A stretch of 64,000 nt of DNA from Hyphomicrobiales bacterium (GTDB lineage: Bacteria; Pseudomonadota; Alphaproteobacteria; Rhizobiales; Aestuariivirgaceae). Position 1 is the first letter of the stretch; every line of letters starts with the position of its first letter. A program made the position numbers and the translations under genes. Positions 17,758 through 25,150 of this stretch are shown here, piece after piece. The notes beneath the pieces were generated by a model. It searched no databases. It was not told the DNA's origin and saw only the letters and a list, made by a program, of their open reading frames with translations. The stretch is from positions 1-64,000 of the forward strand of contig JACPNZ010000003.1 of assembly GCA_016185245.1 (NCBI GenBank), given 5' to 3'.

Positions 17758-17929
17758 TCAGGCGCACTTCACCACGAAGATCGTGGCATGCCTACTGAAC
17801 ACTGCACCGAATTAGAGGTTTTGGTATCCCATGGCACCTTCCGTCCGATCCACATTCAGACCATCCGACCAGGGGCCGCCCCAGCTCGCAGGGGAACGGA
17901 GGCCGCCGTATGCGCTCGATTGCGCGGGG

Positions 17930-18113
17930 TGCGCAACCGAAGTGCGAACTCCTGCGAACCTGTGAACCCCAAAGAGCGCATCTGTTGCGCAAGCAGGGTG
18001 CGCACCGCACCATTCGCCGGAACCTTATAAAATCAATGGTTTATGAGAATATCGTAAACCAGCCTAGCCTAAGTGGTGTTGCGCACCCGATGGTGCGCAA
18101 CTCGGGGTGCGCA
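17930..18113. repeat. Site A: palindromic TGCGCA repeats flanking an AT-rich core
   Basis: TGCGCA occurs at 17930, 17986, 17999, 18080, 18094 and 18108, mostly as GTGCGCAAC or GTGCGCACC, with two TGCGAAC variants at 17943 and 17953. The copies form two groups of three around an AT-rich centre that contains AATCAATGGTTTATGAGA (18031-18048). The gap 17758-18230 holds no convincing gene. The layout parallels sites B and C, which have the same core but other flanking repeats. Function unknown; iterons, operators or a replication or transfer site are possible. Confidence 0.65.
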
Positions 18114-18230
18114 CCCCGATTTTTGCTCTACCGGTAGGATTTGATCGCCCCTTTGCCGCCCGCATATGTCGGCCGCCGGAAAGAACCTAAGGCCGGGGGG
18201 CCCACAGCACTGCGGCGGGCACCTGCGCCA

Positions 18231-18695
18231 TCAGCGACCCTCAAGCCGCCCCAGCATCGGCAATGCCCAGCCACATATGTCGATTTTTGCGAACTGGTAC
18301 AGCGCGTTCACGAGATCGGCTGGGGAGTGAAAGCCCGCTGCGATGAAGGTGCCGAACACGGCCTCCGGCGTGTATTCCGGGTGTCGGAGCCAGGCCACGT
18401 CGCAGTTGCCGACCACGCAGTTCCAGCGCTGCGAATAATACTCCTCCGTGTATATCTCCTTGGGCTGATCGGTTGTCGAAACCCAGACGTCGGTAACTCG
18501 CTGGGTCTCCCGATGAGACGACCAAAAGATGCGGGCCGAGCTTGCCCTAATCCCGTCGCCGCTTCCGTGTGGGCCCTTGCCCTTCCGGGTGGATGACTTT
18601 CGCGGCGCGGTCGAGCGCCGCGGAAGTTCATCAGGGGTATAAGGGGACACAACGTTCCGCACGACCTCCGCAGGAATATCAAAGACTTGCATCAT
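18231..18695 (-). CDS. Hypothetical protein between two repeat sites
   Basis: 154 residues from ATG 18695. The N-terminal third is basic (R/K/S-rich, about 24-47). The C-terminal part is more hydrophobic and aromatic (YSQRWNCVVGNCDVAWLRHPEYTPEAVFG, with cysteines near 93 and 98). No known motif, signal or membrane span is seen. It lies downstream of the primase-helicase on the same strand, with repeat site B in the 93-base gap and site A after its stop. A role linked to replication of the element is possible but unsupported by motif. Confidence 0.5.
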   Translation of the reverse strand: MMQVFDIPAEVVRNVVSPYTPDELPRRSTAPRKSSTRKGKGPHGSGDGIRASSARIFWSSHRETQRVTDVWVSTTDQPKEIYTEEYYSQRWNCVVGNCDVAWLRHPEYTPEAVFGTFIAAGFHSPADLVNALYQFAKIDICGWALPMLGRLEGR

Positions 18696-18770
18696 AACCT
18701 CCGCAACCTCCGCACAACACCTCCGCCAATGATTTCAATGGCTTATCGGTGAACCTCCGCAAACCTCCGC
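18664..18770. repeat. Site B: direct ACCTCCGC repeats flanking the shared core
   Basis: ACCTCCGC occurs in the same orientation at 18664, 18697, 18706, 18719, 18753 and 18763. Between the fourth and fifth copies lies ATTTCAATGGCTTATCGGT (18732-18750), the same core as in sites A and C. Spacings are irregular (9-34 bases), unlike CRISPR. The array lies between the primase-helicase stop and the start of the 154-residue gene, so it could be a promoter-operator or an iteron-type origin. Confidence 0.65.
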
Positions 18771-18788
18771 GGCATTTCTTCGAACCTC

Positions 18789-20975
18789 TCAGCCGGGCCA
18801 TGCCAACACCTTGAGGCCATGGGCTTTCGAGTGGCTGTCATAAGGAAGCGATCCGACCATCCCATTGGCGATCCACTCGCGCAGCAGGTGACGCGCCGCT
18901 CGCGGGCTCATACCGTGGCTCTGAACCATCAGCGGCACTACATAACGCGGGCTCTGGGGCGAGGCGCTCAGTGCATTGCCCTCGCGCCAGCGCCGGTCGA
19001 TCTCCTTGAGGATTTGCACAACCACGGAGGTGCTCGGGCCCCGCTGCTCGCGATCGAAGGCGTGCGGCACCAGGACACCCACCGGCTCGCCGATCAGCCC
19101 GTAAGGCATAATGACGCCCTCGCGCTCGAACCAACGAGCCCCGCTTGGAGGTGCAAGCTTGCCCTTGGCGTCGTCGAGCCGGATGAACTTGCTGCGATCG
19201 GCGTCAGGAATGCCGAGACCCTCCGCGTCGCCTGAACTCATGTCGGCCAGGGTGAACACGAAATGCGCATCGCCCACGATGGCGCCGCCGCCCCGCACGG
19301 CGAAGATATCGCCCGCCTGATGCGATGTGCCGGCCGGCGGCTTCCGCGTATGGTGGACAAGATGGAGGGCACAATTGGCGGCAACGCTGATCTCGCGCAG
19401 CGCCATCATGACCTGGCCAATTTCGCTATTGAGGTTCTCGGATACGGTGTGAAGCTGCACGAAGGGATCGAGTACCAGAAGGTCGATTTGTGCCTGGCGC
19501 AGGAATTCCGACAGTTGGCCGACACGCACATCGACGATGACCGTTTCATTCGGTCCACGGCGCGCGACTACGAACTTTTCGGCATCGACGCCGCTGTGGA
19601 GATATAGTGTCTCTGCGATCGACGGGAACGGCACCGCGAAACGGACGCAAGTGGCTTCGATCCGGCGCTCGAGTTCGTCTCGGGTTTCCTCATTGTTGAT
19701 GAGCGCGACCTTCCTCGGCCGGTCGATGCCGAACTCCAGGAAATCCATGCCGCTTGCGAGGGATACGGCTTCCTCTACGGAGAGGGTGGATTTACCGACA
19801 CCGGGTGCGGCCGAGGTCACCGTCGTATGCTTGCGCATCAGGCGATGGCGAACCAGCCAGTCGCGCGGCGGCCGTTTGCAGGGATCGAGAAGGCCGACTG
19901 GGTGCAGCACGAAGGGCGAAGGACCGGCGGTTGAGATGTTATTAGCCGGGTTGGGGATTGCCCATTTCTGGCGCCCACCGGTGATCATCGCCCCGACTTC
20001 ACGCTGCGTCTGGGCGACCGTGTAGCCTGGTAACGTCAGCGCTTCGGCCACGGTGAGGATCTCGGCATCCGACCAGCCGCGCGCGATCCAGTGGCCGGTG
20101 AGGCGGATGAAATTATCGTGCCAGCGATCGCCTCGGCGAATGGCGGCCAGAACACTTTCGACCGCGAGATTGCCGATGGCGAGGGTGCCATTCTCGTGCG
20201 GGGTGCAATCCGGTGGAATGGTGGGGGAAAGTGTCGGAAAGCTCGTAGACGGTGTTTCCGCTGGGTCGGGCGCGACCGCCATGAGCGGCCCCCGCACCAG
20301 GGCGAACGCTCGCACCAGCTGCTCAAAGCAATACTGCCGCGGGCGACCGGCAACATCGGGCACATGCACCTCGGTGCGTTCGAGAACACGCCCGGCCTTG
20401 GTCGGCCAAGCCACCGATCCGCCGAGGCGGAGCACCCGGCCCGGATTGACGACCGAGGGATCACCACCGATGGCCTGTGCGATGTTGGAACAGATCACGC
20501 GTAGGACCGCTGGATCGCGGAACGGCGCATCAAGGCGCCACCACATCTGCGCCCTGACATGCGGATTCCGGCCCGTGACGACGGTCATGGTAGGCGGCGA
20601 GCCCCGCTGTTTGCATGTTGCGATCGCCGGCGCCACCACGTCGTTGTCAACGTCCGCCCAGATGCAACTTGCGGCATAAAAATCGGAGTCGGCGCCACGC
20701 TTGCGCTTCGCGGTGCCGGGCTTGCGCAGCGCCGAGCCGACATAGACATTGCAATTGCGCGTTCCATTGAGTTCGACGGCGCGCTCAATGAGTTCGCCCA
20801 GTTCATCGGTGCCGAAGAGGGCCGCAGCGGCCAAAGCGCCGGTCTTCGGGTCGCTCCAGGCAAGCTCGATCAGCCCGTCATGTGCGCCGTCGAGATCGCT
20901 ATGGAACACGTGCTCGAGTTGCCTTCGAATCGCCTCCGGATCGGGCTCAGGGATGGGAGACACGTCGCCGGTCAT
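18789..20975 (-). CDS. Primase-like / RecA-type helicase fusion protein (element replication)
   Basis: 728 residues. The N-terminal part (about 90-230) carries the acidic WADVDND motif (106-112) and a downstream TGRNPHVRAQMWWRL segment, typical of RepB/AEP-type primase domains. The C-terminal part (about 360-640) has Walker A SAAPGVGKS (388-396), a Walker B LLVLDPFV near 500 and LVHHTRKP, the arrangement of RepA/RecA-like hexameric helicases. A short winged-helix-like tail follows. The protein could prime and unwind the excised element. It is encoded divergently from the integrase side and next to repeat site B. Confidence 0.75.
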   Translation of the reverse strand: MTGDVSPIPEPDPEAIRRQLEHVFHSDLDGAHDGLIELAWSDPKTGALAAAALFGTDELGELIERAVELNGTRNCNVYVGSALRKPGTAKRKRGADSDFYAASCIWADVDNDVVAPAIATCKQRGSPPTMTVVTGRNPHVRAQMWWRLDAPFRDPAVLRVICSNIAQAIGGDPSVVNPGRVLRLGGSVAWPTKAGRVLERTEVHVPDVAGRPRQYCFEQLVRAFALVRGPLMAVAPDPAETPSTSFPTLSPTIPPDCTPHENGTLAIGNLAVESVLAAIRRGDRWHDNFIRLTGHWIARGWSDAEILTVAEALTLPGYTVAQTQREVGAMITGGRQKWAIPNPANNISTAGPSPFVLHPVGLLDPCKRPPRDWLVRHRLMRKHTTVTSAAPGVGKSTLSVEEAVSLASGMDFLEFGIDRPRKVALINNEETRDELERRIEATCVRFAVPFPSIAETLYLHSGVDAEKFVVARRGPNETVIVDVRVGQLSEFLRQAQIDLLVLDPFVQLHTVSENLNSEIGQVMMALREISVAANCALHLVHHTRKPPAGTSHQAGDIFAVRGGGAIVGDAHFVFTLADMSSGDAEGLGIPDADRSKFIRLDDAKGKLAPPSGARWFEREGVIMPYGLIGEPVGVLVPHAFDREQRGPSTSVVVQILKEIDRRWREGNALSASPQSPRYVVPLMVQSHGMSPRAARHLLREWIANGMVGSLPYDSHSKAHGLKVLAWPG

Positions 20976-21027
20976 GCTATTTTCTGAGCAGCAGAATTAT
21001 CGGCGTTGCAGTCGCGGGCGATCAAAT

Positions 21028-21297
21028 TCATTGACGATCCCGCAAGAGAAGGGCCACGCCGCACTCGACGAGGTCGTCGATGGTATCGAGAAATTCGATG
21101 TCCGAGTCGTGGAAAGTAACGCCGAGCCTCCCTTCGACATCGGCGATGAGAGAGAACCATTCGTCCACACCCCGGTCCCACAGCCGGTCGTCTGGGGCAG
21201 GCGGCTCTCCGAAGTGTTGGGCATAGGCAAGATGGATCATATTTGAGACGCGAGCTAAGGTCACCTGGCAGTGCGCGATCAAGAGCGGCGGGTTCAT
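21028..21297 (-). CDS. Small hypothetical acidic protein downstream of the alpA-like gene
   Basis: 89 residues from ATG 21297, which overlaps the ancestral alpA stop (ATGA). The frame can be read continuously from 21546, but the upstream part is frameshifted alpA sequence, so I start here. It is acidic, with WFSLIADVEGRLGVTFHDSDIEFLDTIDDLVECGVALLL suggesting amphipathic helices. No motif is recognisable. It lies 52 bases before the primase-helicase start on the same strand, hence probably co-transcribed. Function unknown. Confidence 0.5.
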   Translation of the reverse strand: MNPPLLIAHCQVTLARVSNMIHLAYAQHFGEPPAPDDRLWDRGVDEWFSLIADVEGRLGVTFHDSDIEFLDTIDDLVECGVALLLRDRQ

Positions 21298-21546
21298 CTC
21301 GCGCCTCCGCCGCGTATCTTCGGAGACAGACCAGGGTGCTCGCGTCCGGCCAGCTAGCCGCGAAAGGCATCGGCCCAGCAGAACACCTTGCGGCCCCACG
21401 CGGACACAAGGCGGGACGATCCGTTGGGTCTCCCAGCGGGCTAGAGTGCCCGTGGAGACGCCGATCTCGGCGGCAACTTCAATCCTCGATAGCCAGCCAT
21501 CCAGGAGCGGGAAGTTCCGGGGTTCGGCGTCGGCAATACTGTCCAT
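21294..21546 (-). pseudogene. AlpA-like helix-turn-helix (excisionase/regulator) gene with frameshift
   Basis: From ATG 21546, GWLSRIEVAAEIGVSTGTLARWE and PPCVRVG form the MerR-like winged helix of AlpA/excisionase proteins of integrative elements. At residue 51 a run of four C (21394-21397, plus strand) carries one base too many. Removing one base restores RKVFCWADAFRG, the usual wing and C-terminal helix, but a TAG at 21354-21356 then interrupts it before the ancestral TGA at 21294-21296. The recognition helices remain, so a short DNA-binding product is conceivable, but the gene is damaged. Divergent from the integrase. Confidence 0.6.
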
Positions 21547-21614
21547 TTGATCCCCCGCCTAAGCGTGAAAGTCACGTCGCGTTTATGTCAGCACAGGAGG
21601 GTGCGATCCGGGTA

Positions 21615-21777
21615 GGCGGAAACAGGCGTAAACCCGCGTAAACACCCGTGGGAATTACGCCTATCTAACAATATCAGTGGCTTATGTGTAGAATATAAGC
21701 CTATTCGCCCTGCGGCGCACGGAATCAGGCAGGATTCGTTCCCGCCTCCTTTACGCCTGTTTCCACCTCTTTCCGCC
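21615..21777. repeat. Site C: inverted GGAAACAGGCGTAAA arms around the shared core
   Basis: GGAAACAGGCGTAAA (21618-21632) and its exact reverse complement (21750-21764) form a 15-base inverted repeat. Extra partial copies are GCGTAAAC at 21636-21643 and GGCGGAAA, which appears at 21615-21622 and inverted at 21770-21777. The centre contains ATATCAGTGGCTTATGTGT (21671-21689) followed by AT-rich DNA. This fills most of the 320-base divergent gap between the alpA-like gene and the integrase, so it could hold integrase arm sites, alpA operators or an origin. Confidence 0.7.
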
Positions 21778-21866
21778 TATGCTCGGAAATCCTTTTTGGA
21801 GCAGCTTGCTGTCCGCAAACGACTTCGCCTCAGTGATTGCGAGGCTGGTCAAGAGAAACAGGTGCG

Positions 21867-23141
21867 ATGCGTACTCATCTGACGGAACGGTTTGTCAAGT
21901 CGGCTACCCCCGCCGCTAACGGGCTATCCCCGATCCTGCGTGATACCGAAGTGACCGGCTTCGGCCTTCAGGTGCGTCCGTCTGGCAAGAAGAGCTTCAC
22001 CCTCGACTATGCGTTTGAGAGCCGAAAGCGCCGCCTATTCATCGGCGAGTATCCCGACTGGAGCGTCACAGCTGCGCGCGAAGAGGCAAAGCGCCTGAAG
22101 CGCGAGATCGATCTCGGCCGTGATCCCCTCGCCCAGCGCGATGAACGGCGAATCGCGCCAACGTTCAAGGAACTCTCATACCGCTATCTTGCCGAGTGCT
22201 CTCCACGTCTGGTGAAAGCATCCCAGCGTGACCGGCGCAACATGCTCCATAACTATGTCCTGCCCAAATGGGGGCACCGCAAGGTGGCCGACATTCGCCC
22301 CGCCGACGTCGATCAGCTTCTGGCCGAAGTCGCCAAGGGGCGGGCACGCCCCGCGAAGCAGAAAACAAAACAGAAGCGACTTAAGCCCCTGGCACCGCCA
22401 CGGCCCACCCCCATTCAGGCCAACCGGCTGGGGATGTTGATCCGCAAGATGTTCAACCTCGCGATCCGATGGGAGTGGCGAAAGGACAATCCCGCCTCGG
22501 GCTTCATCCGCAACCCGGAGCACCCGCGCGAACGGTTTCTCGATCATACTGAAATCGCCCGGCTCTCAGAGGCGCTCGCCGAACATCCCAACCAGCGTTT
22601 CGCCAACATCATCCGCATGCTCATGCTGACGGGCGCACGGCGGGGCGAGGTTCTCAACGCGCGGTGGGAGCAGTTCGATCTCGAACGTGCCGTATGGACG
22701 AAGCCCGCCGCCACCACCAAACAGAAGCGGCAGCATCGCGCTCCAATTTCGGGGGCCATGGTAGCCCTCCTCCGCTCGATCCGAACCACGCTACCACAAG
22801 ATAATCCGTGGGTGTTCCCAGGGGATGCTGAGGGCAAACCGATTCAGGAGATCAAGCGGTTTTGGGACGACATCCGCGCCAAAGCCGGTCTCGAAGATGT
22901 GCGCGCCCATGACCTCCGCCACACTTTCGCTTCGCTGCTCGTTTCCGATGGCATGACACTTCCGATGATCGGCCGCCTGCTCGGCCACACTCAAGTGCAG
23001 ACAACCCAACGTTATGCCCACCTCTATGACGATCCGCTCCGAATTGGCCTCGAGAGGATCGGTGAGGCACTTAGGCCGAAGTTGAGGCTGGTTCAGGAAA
23101 GGCCGCTCGAAAGCTTACCTATATCCAACTCAGGGGCTTAG
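21867..23141 (+). CDS. Tyrosine recombinase / site-specific integrase (P4-like)
   Basis: 424 residues from ATG 21867, where family similarity begins. There is an N-terminal arm-binding DUF4102-type domain (LRDTEVTGFGLQVRPSGKKSF, about 23-43) and a core-binding SAM-like region (100-210). The catalytic domain has R258 (TGARRGE), H348-x-x-R351 (HDLRHTF), H374 (GHTQ) and nucleophile Y383 (QRYAHL). All key residues are intact. It would integrate the island at a tRNA 3' end. It reads toward the tRNA-Arg-type scar at 23911-23952, about 770 bases away. Confidence 0.9.
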   Translation: MRTHLTERFVKSATPAANGLSPILRDTEVTGFGLQVRPSGKKSFTLDYAFESRKRRLFIGEYPDWSVTAAREEAKRLKREIDLGRDPLAQRDERRIAPTFKELSYRYLAECSPRLVKASQRDRRNMLHNYVLPKWGHRKVADIRPADVDQLLAEVAKGRARPAKQKTKQKRLKPLAPPRPTPIQANRLGMLIRKMFNLAIRWEWRKDNPASGFIRNPEHPRERFLDHTEIARLSEALAEHPNQRFANIIRMLMLTGARRGEVLNARWEQFDLERAVWTKPAATTKQKRQHRAPISGAMVALLRSIRTTLPQDNPWVFPGDAEGKPIQEIKRFWDDIRAKAGLEDVRAHDLRHTFASLLVSDGMTLPMIGRLLGHTQVQTTQRYAHLYDDPLRIGLERIGEALRPKLRLVQERPLESLPISNSGA

Positions 23142-23209
23142 AGCCTCCCTATAGTCATCAGGCTTTTCTGCAATTATTTTCCTTCCAGACTGTTGGAAGG
23201 AATATAATT

Positions 23210-23599
23210 GTGGACTTGGCGAAGAAAGTTCTGTCGGCCAACGAAGCCGCTTCGGTCACCGGTGTGCCCTTGAAACACGTGCATCGTATTGTCGATGCAG
23301 GTCTCCTAAAGAGTGCTGTGGAAAACCGCCATGGTACGCGCGTTATCATCGGAAACCGCGGCCTGAGAGGTTCGCGTATTCCGGTGCACGACATTGCCGC
23401 GATGATCGCCAACGGCGATGAGAAGTCCGCCATTATCAATGCCTACCCGCAGCTGGCCCCCGAACAGATTGATCTCGCGGTTCTCTATGCCGAAGCCTAT
23501 CCGCGACGCGGCCGGCCGCGCCGCAAACCCCTCTGGGGACGGGGTCAGCCCAAGTCGTCGGAGAAACTCGTGCTTCGCAATTTGCAGCGGGCTTCGTGA
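23210..23599 (+). CDS. DUF433-family antitoxin-like protein
   Basis: 129 residues from GTG 23210 with GGAAGG about ten bases upstream. The N-terminal half resembles a small helix-turn-helix (SANEAASVTGVPLKHVHRIVD). The C-terminal half is a DUF433 domain (GSRIPVHDIAAMIANGDEKSAIINAYPQLAPEQIDLAVLYAEAYP). Such proteins are usually antitoxins for DUF5615 PIN-like toxins. Its stop overlaps the next GTG, as expected for an operon. It is probably an addiction module of the island; because the partner is broken, the antitoxin may now be an orphan. Confidence 0.75.
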   Translation: MDLAKKVLSANEAASVTGVPLKHVHRIVDAGLLKSAVENRHGTRVIIGNRGLRGSRIPVHDIAAMIANGDEKSAIINAYPQLAPEQIDLAVLYAEAYPRRGRPRRKPLWGRGQPKSSEKLVLRNLQRAS

Positions 23600-23740
23600 A
23601 GTTCTTGGTAGATGAATGCTTGAGCCCCGCGCTCGTGGACTTGGCCCGGGCGCGGTTTGTCACCCCTATCCTCGCCAGTGTGCGGCGGTTCGCGGACGTT
23701 GATCCGGCTAAGTTAATCCGCCTACTGAATAATTGTCGGT
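23596..23740 (+). pseudogene. DUF5615 PIN-like toxin, truncated after the N-terminal strand
   Basis: GTG 23596 overlaps the antitoxin stop. The first 21 residues (MKFLVDECLSPALVDLARAR) are the classic DUF5615 start with the metal-binding Asp of LVDE. Thereafter the sequence no longer resembles the family, and the frame simply runs on through the attachment scar to 24060. Expected length is about 115-120 residues with a central VTNNxxDF motif, which is absent. Recombination with island-end DNA seems to have removed the rest. The remainder up to 23910 holds no recognisable gene. Confidence 0.65.
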
Positions 23741-23863
23741 CGCCGCCATGTCGCCCGTCGAAAACGGTTCGTGGCGCGGCGGCTGCGATCGAATGCAGCC
23801 GTGTGCCGACGGTTGCCGCGAACTCTCCCAAGGTCATCAAGGCGCTATTAAAAACTTATAATC

Positions 23864-23881
23864 TAATCAGTGCCTTATGCG
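23864..23881. repeat. Site D: shared core motif next to the attachment scar
   Basis: TAATCAGTGCCTTATGCG matches the core of sites A-C (ATCARTGGYTTATG) at all but one position. It lies 30 bases before the tRNA-derived scar. No flanking repeat arms are visible here. The position suggests a link with the end of the mobile element. Confidence 0.5.
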
Positions 23882-23910
23882 CATTGTTCTGTTTTCGTTC
23901 ACATCGGCTA

Positions 23911-23952
23911 CGAATCTGGGGGTCATGGGTTCGAATCCTGTCGGGCGCGCCA
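23911..23952 (+). other. Attachment-site scar: 3' half of a tRNA-Arg-type gene
   Basis: The 42 bases from the anticodon loop to CCA are tRNA-like: TCTGG anticodon-stem strand, GGGTC variable loop, T-arm ATGGG-TTCGAAT-CCTGT, acceptor strand CGGGCGC, then G and CCA. Upstream bases cannot pair with the anticodon stem and no D-arm exists, so this is not a functional tRNA. Such fragments are left when a tyrosine integrase inserts an element into a tRNA gene. The implied intact gene begins GCGCCCG and should lie at the other end of the island, outside the window. Confidence 0.75.
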
Positions 23953-24046
23953 ATTTTATCATTGCCCAGTCCGGATTGCTTGACAGTGGCGATTTCGCCG
24001 GCTCATCATCTTGTCGCAACGGGAAAATCCCGGATCGGGCGGTGCC

Positions 24047-25150
24047 ATGGCCTTGGCTGAGACTTTGACACGACCGCCCGGCGGGAGGGCCGCGAGGAAG
24101 GCCGGCGCCATCGGCATCATCGCCAATCCGGTCTCGGCCCGCGACATCCGCCGGGTGATCGCCAATGCGACCGCCCTGCAGATCACCGACCGCGCCAACA
24201 TCGTGTTGCGGGTCCTCTCCAGCGTCAAGGCTTGCGGGGTCAGCCACGTCTACATGATGCCGGAGAACGGCGGCATCAGGCACCACGTGCGCCGCGGCAT
24301 CGACCGGGCCGAAAACCAGGGCCTCGATCATTTTCCGAAGGTCGAGCATCTCGACTACAAGATCTCGGGCACCGTCGATGACACCCTGCGGGCCGCCCGC
24401 CAGATGCGGGAGATGGGAGTTGCGGCGATTGTCGTGCTGGGCGGCGACGGAACTCATCGCGCCGTGGTCTCGGCCTGCGGCGACATTCCTATCGCCGGCA
24501 TCTCGACCGGCACCAACAATGCCTTTCCCGAACATCGGGAACCGACCATCACCGGACTCGGAGTGGGCCTCGCCGTGAGCGGCCGGGTGCCGCCGGAGAT
24601 CGCCTTCCAGCCCAACAAGAAGCTGGTCGTCAGGGTGGGCGATCATCAGGAGATAGCGCTCGTCGATGTGGCGGTGGTGACCGAGCGCTTCATCGGCGCC
24701 CGGGCGCTCTGGCGCACCGAAACCTTCCGCGAGCTGTTCGTCACCTTCGCCGACCCGGAAGTGATCGGCATGTCGGCGATCGCCGGCCTCCTCCAACCGG
24801 TCACACGCCAGGACGGCCACGGCCTGCATGTGCGCCTGGCAAGCGAGGATGACGCGAGGCTGGTGCTTGAGACGCCGATTGCGCCCGGCTATTTGCGAAG
24901 GATCGGCATTCGCGACTACCGGGCGATGCCCATCCGCCGGAAATTCCGACCCGAGATCGGCGACGGATCGCTCGCCCTCGACGGCGAGCGCGAACTGGCG
25001 TTCAATGAAACCGACGACGTCACCATCGAGCTGGTCGCCAACGCCTTCAGGACGGTGAATGTCACCGCCTGCATGCACTATGCCGCCCAGCACGGACTCA
25101 TGCGCAATAACCAGAATCTGAACCAACACTCTTCCGGAGGATCGTCATGA
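24047..25150 (+). CDS. acoX: AcoX-like ATP-NAD kinase-fold protein of the acetoin cluster
   Basis: 367 residues from ATG 24047; an in-frame TTG at 24011 is possible. The GGDGTHR motif near residue 137 is that of the NAD kinase/diacylglycerol kinase fold. A conserved STGTNNAFP follows. Proteins of this type accompany acetoin dehydrogenase operons as AcoX; their exact role is not settled. The stop overlaps the next start by four bases, so it is coupled to the E1-alpha gene. The gene begins only about 95 bases after the island scar. Confidence 0.8.
   Translation: MALAETLTRPPGGRAARKAGAIGIIANPVSARDIRRVIANATALQITDRANIVLRVLSSVKACGVSHVYMMPENGGIRHHVRRGIDRAENQGLDHFPKVEHLDYKISGTVDDTLRAARQMREMGVAAIVVLGGDGTHRAVVSACGDIPIAGISTGTNNAFPEHREPTITGLGVGLAVSGRVPPEIAFQPNKKLVVRVGDHQEIALVDVAVVTERFIGARALWRTETFRELFVTFADPEVIGMSAIAGLLQPVTRQDGHGLHVRLASEDDARLVLETPIAPGYLRRIGIRDYRAMPIRRKFRPEIGDGSLALDGERELAFNETDDVTIELVANAFRTVNVTACMHYAAQHGLMRNNQNLNQHSSGGSS

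Noticed and set aside
17491-18137. Overlapping plus-strand frames of 60-179 residues across the PLP pseudogene and site A
   Set aside because: They are antisense or repeat-derived translations without motifs or ribosome sites.
18664-18770. Regular repeats suggesting a CRISPR array
   Set aside because: Units are only 8-9 bases with 1-26-base irregular gaps, no 20-40-base spacers and no cas genes nearby.
23436-23840. Minus-strand open frame across the toxin-antitoxin pair
   Set aside because: It is antisense to a recognisable DUF433 gene, with low-complexity composition and no motif. It could be part of an unidentified insertion-sequence remnant, but I cannot support that.
23911-23952. Functional tRNA-Arg gene
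   Set aside because: No acceptor 5' strand, D-arm or 5' anticodon-stem strand; it is only the 3' half.
24011-24046. TTG 24011 as the acoX start
   Set aside because: ATG 24047 is a better codon, and the extra 12 residues show no similarity; not fully excluded.
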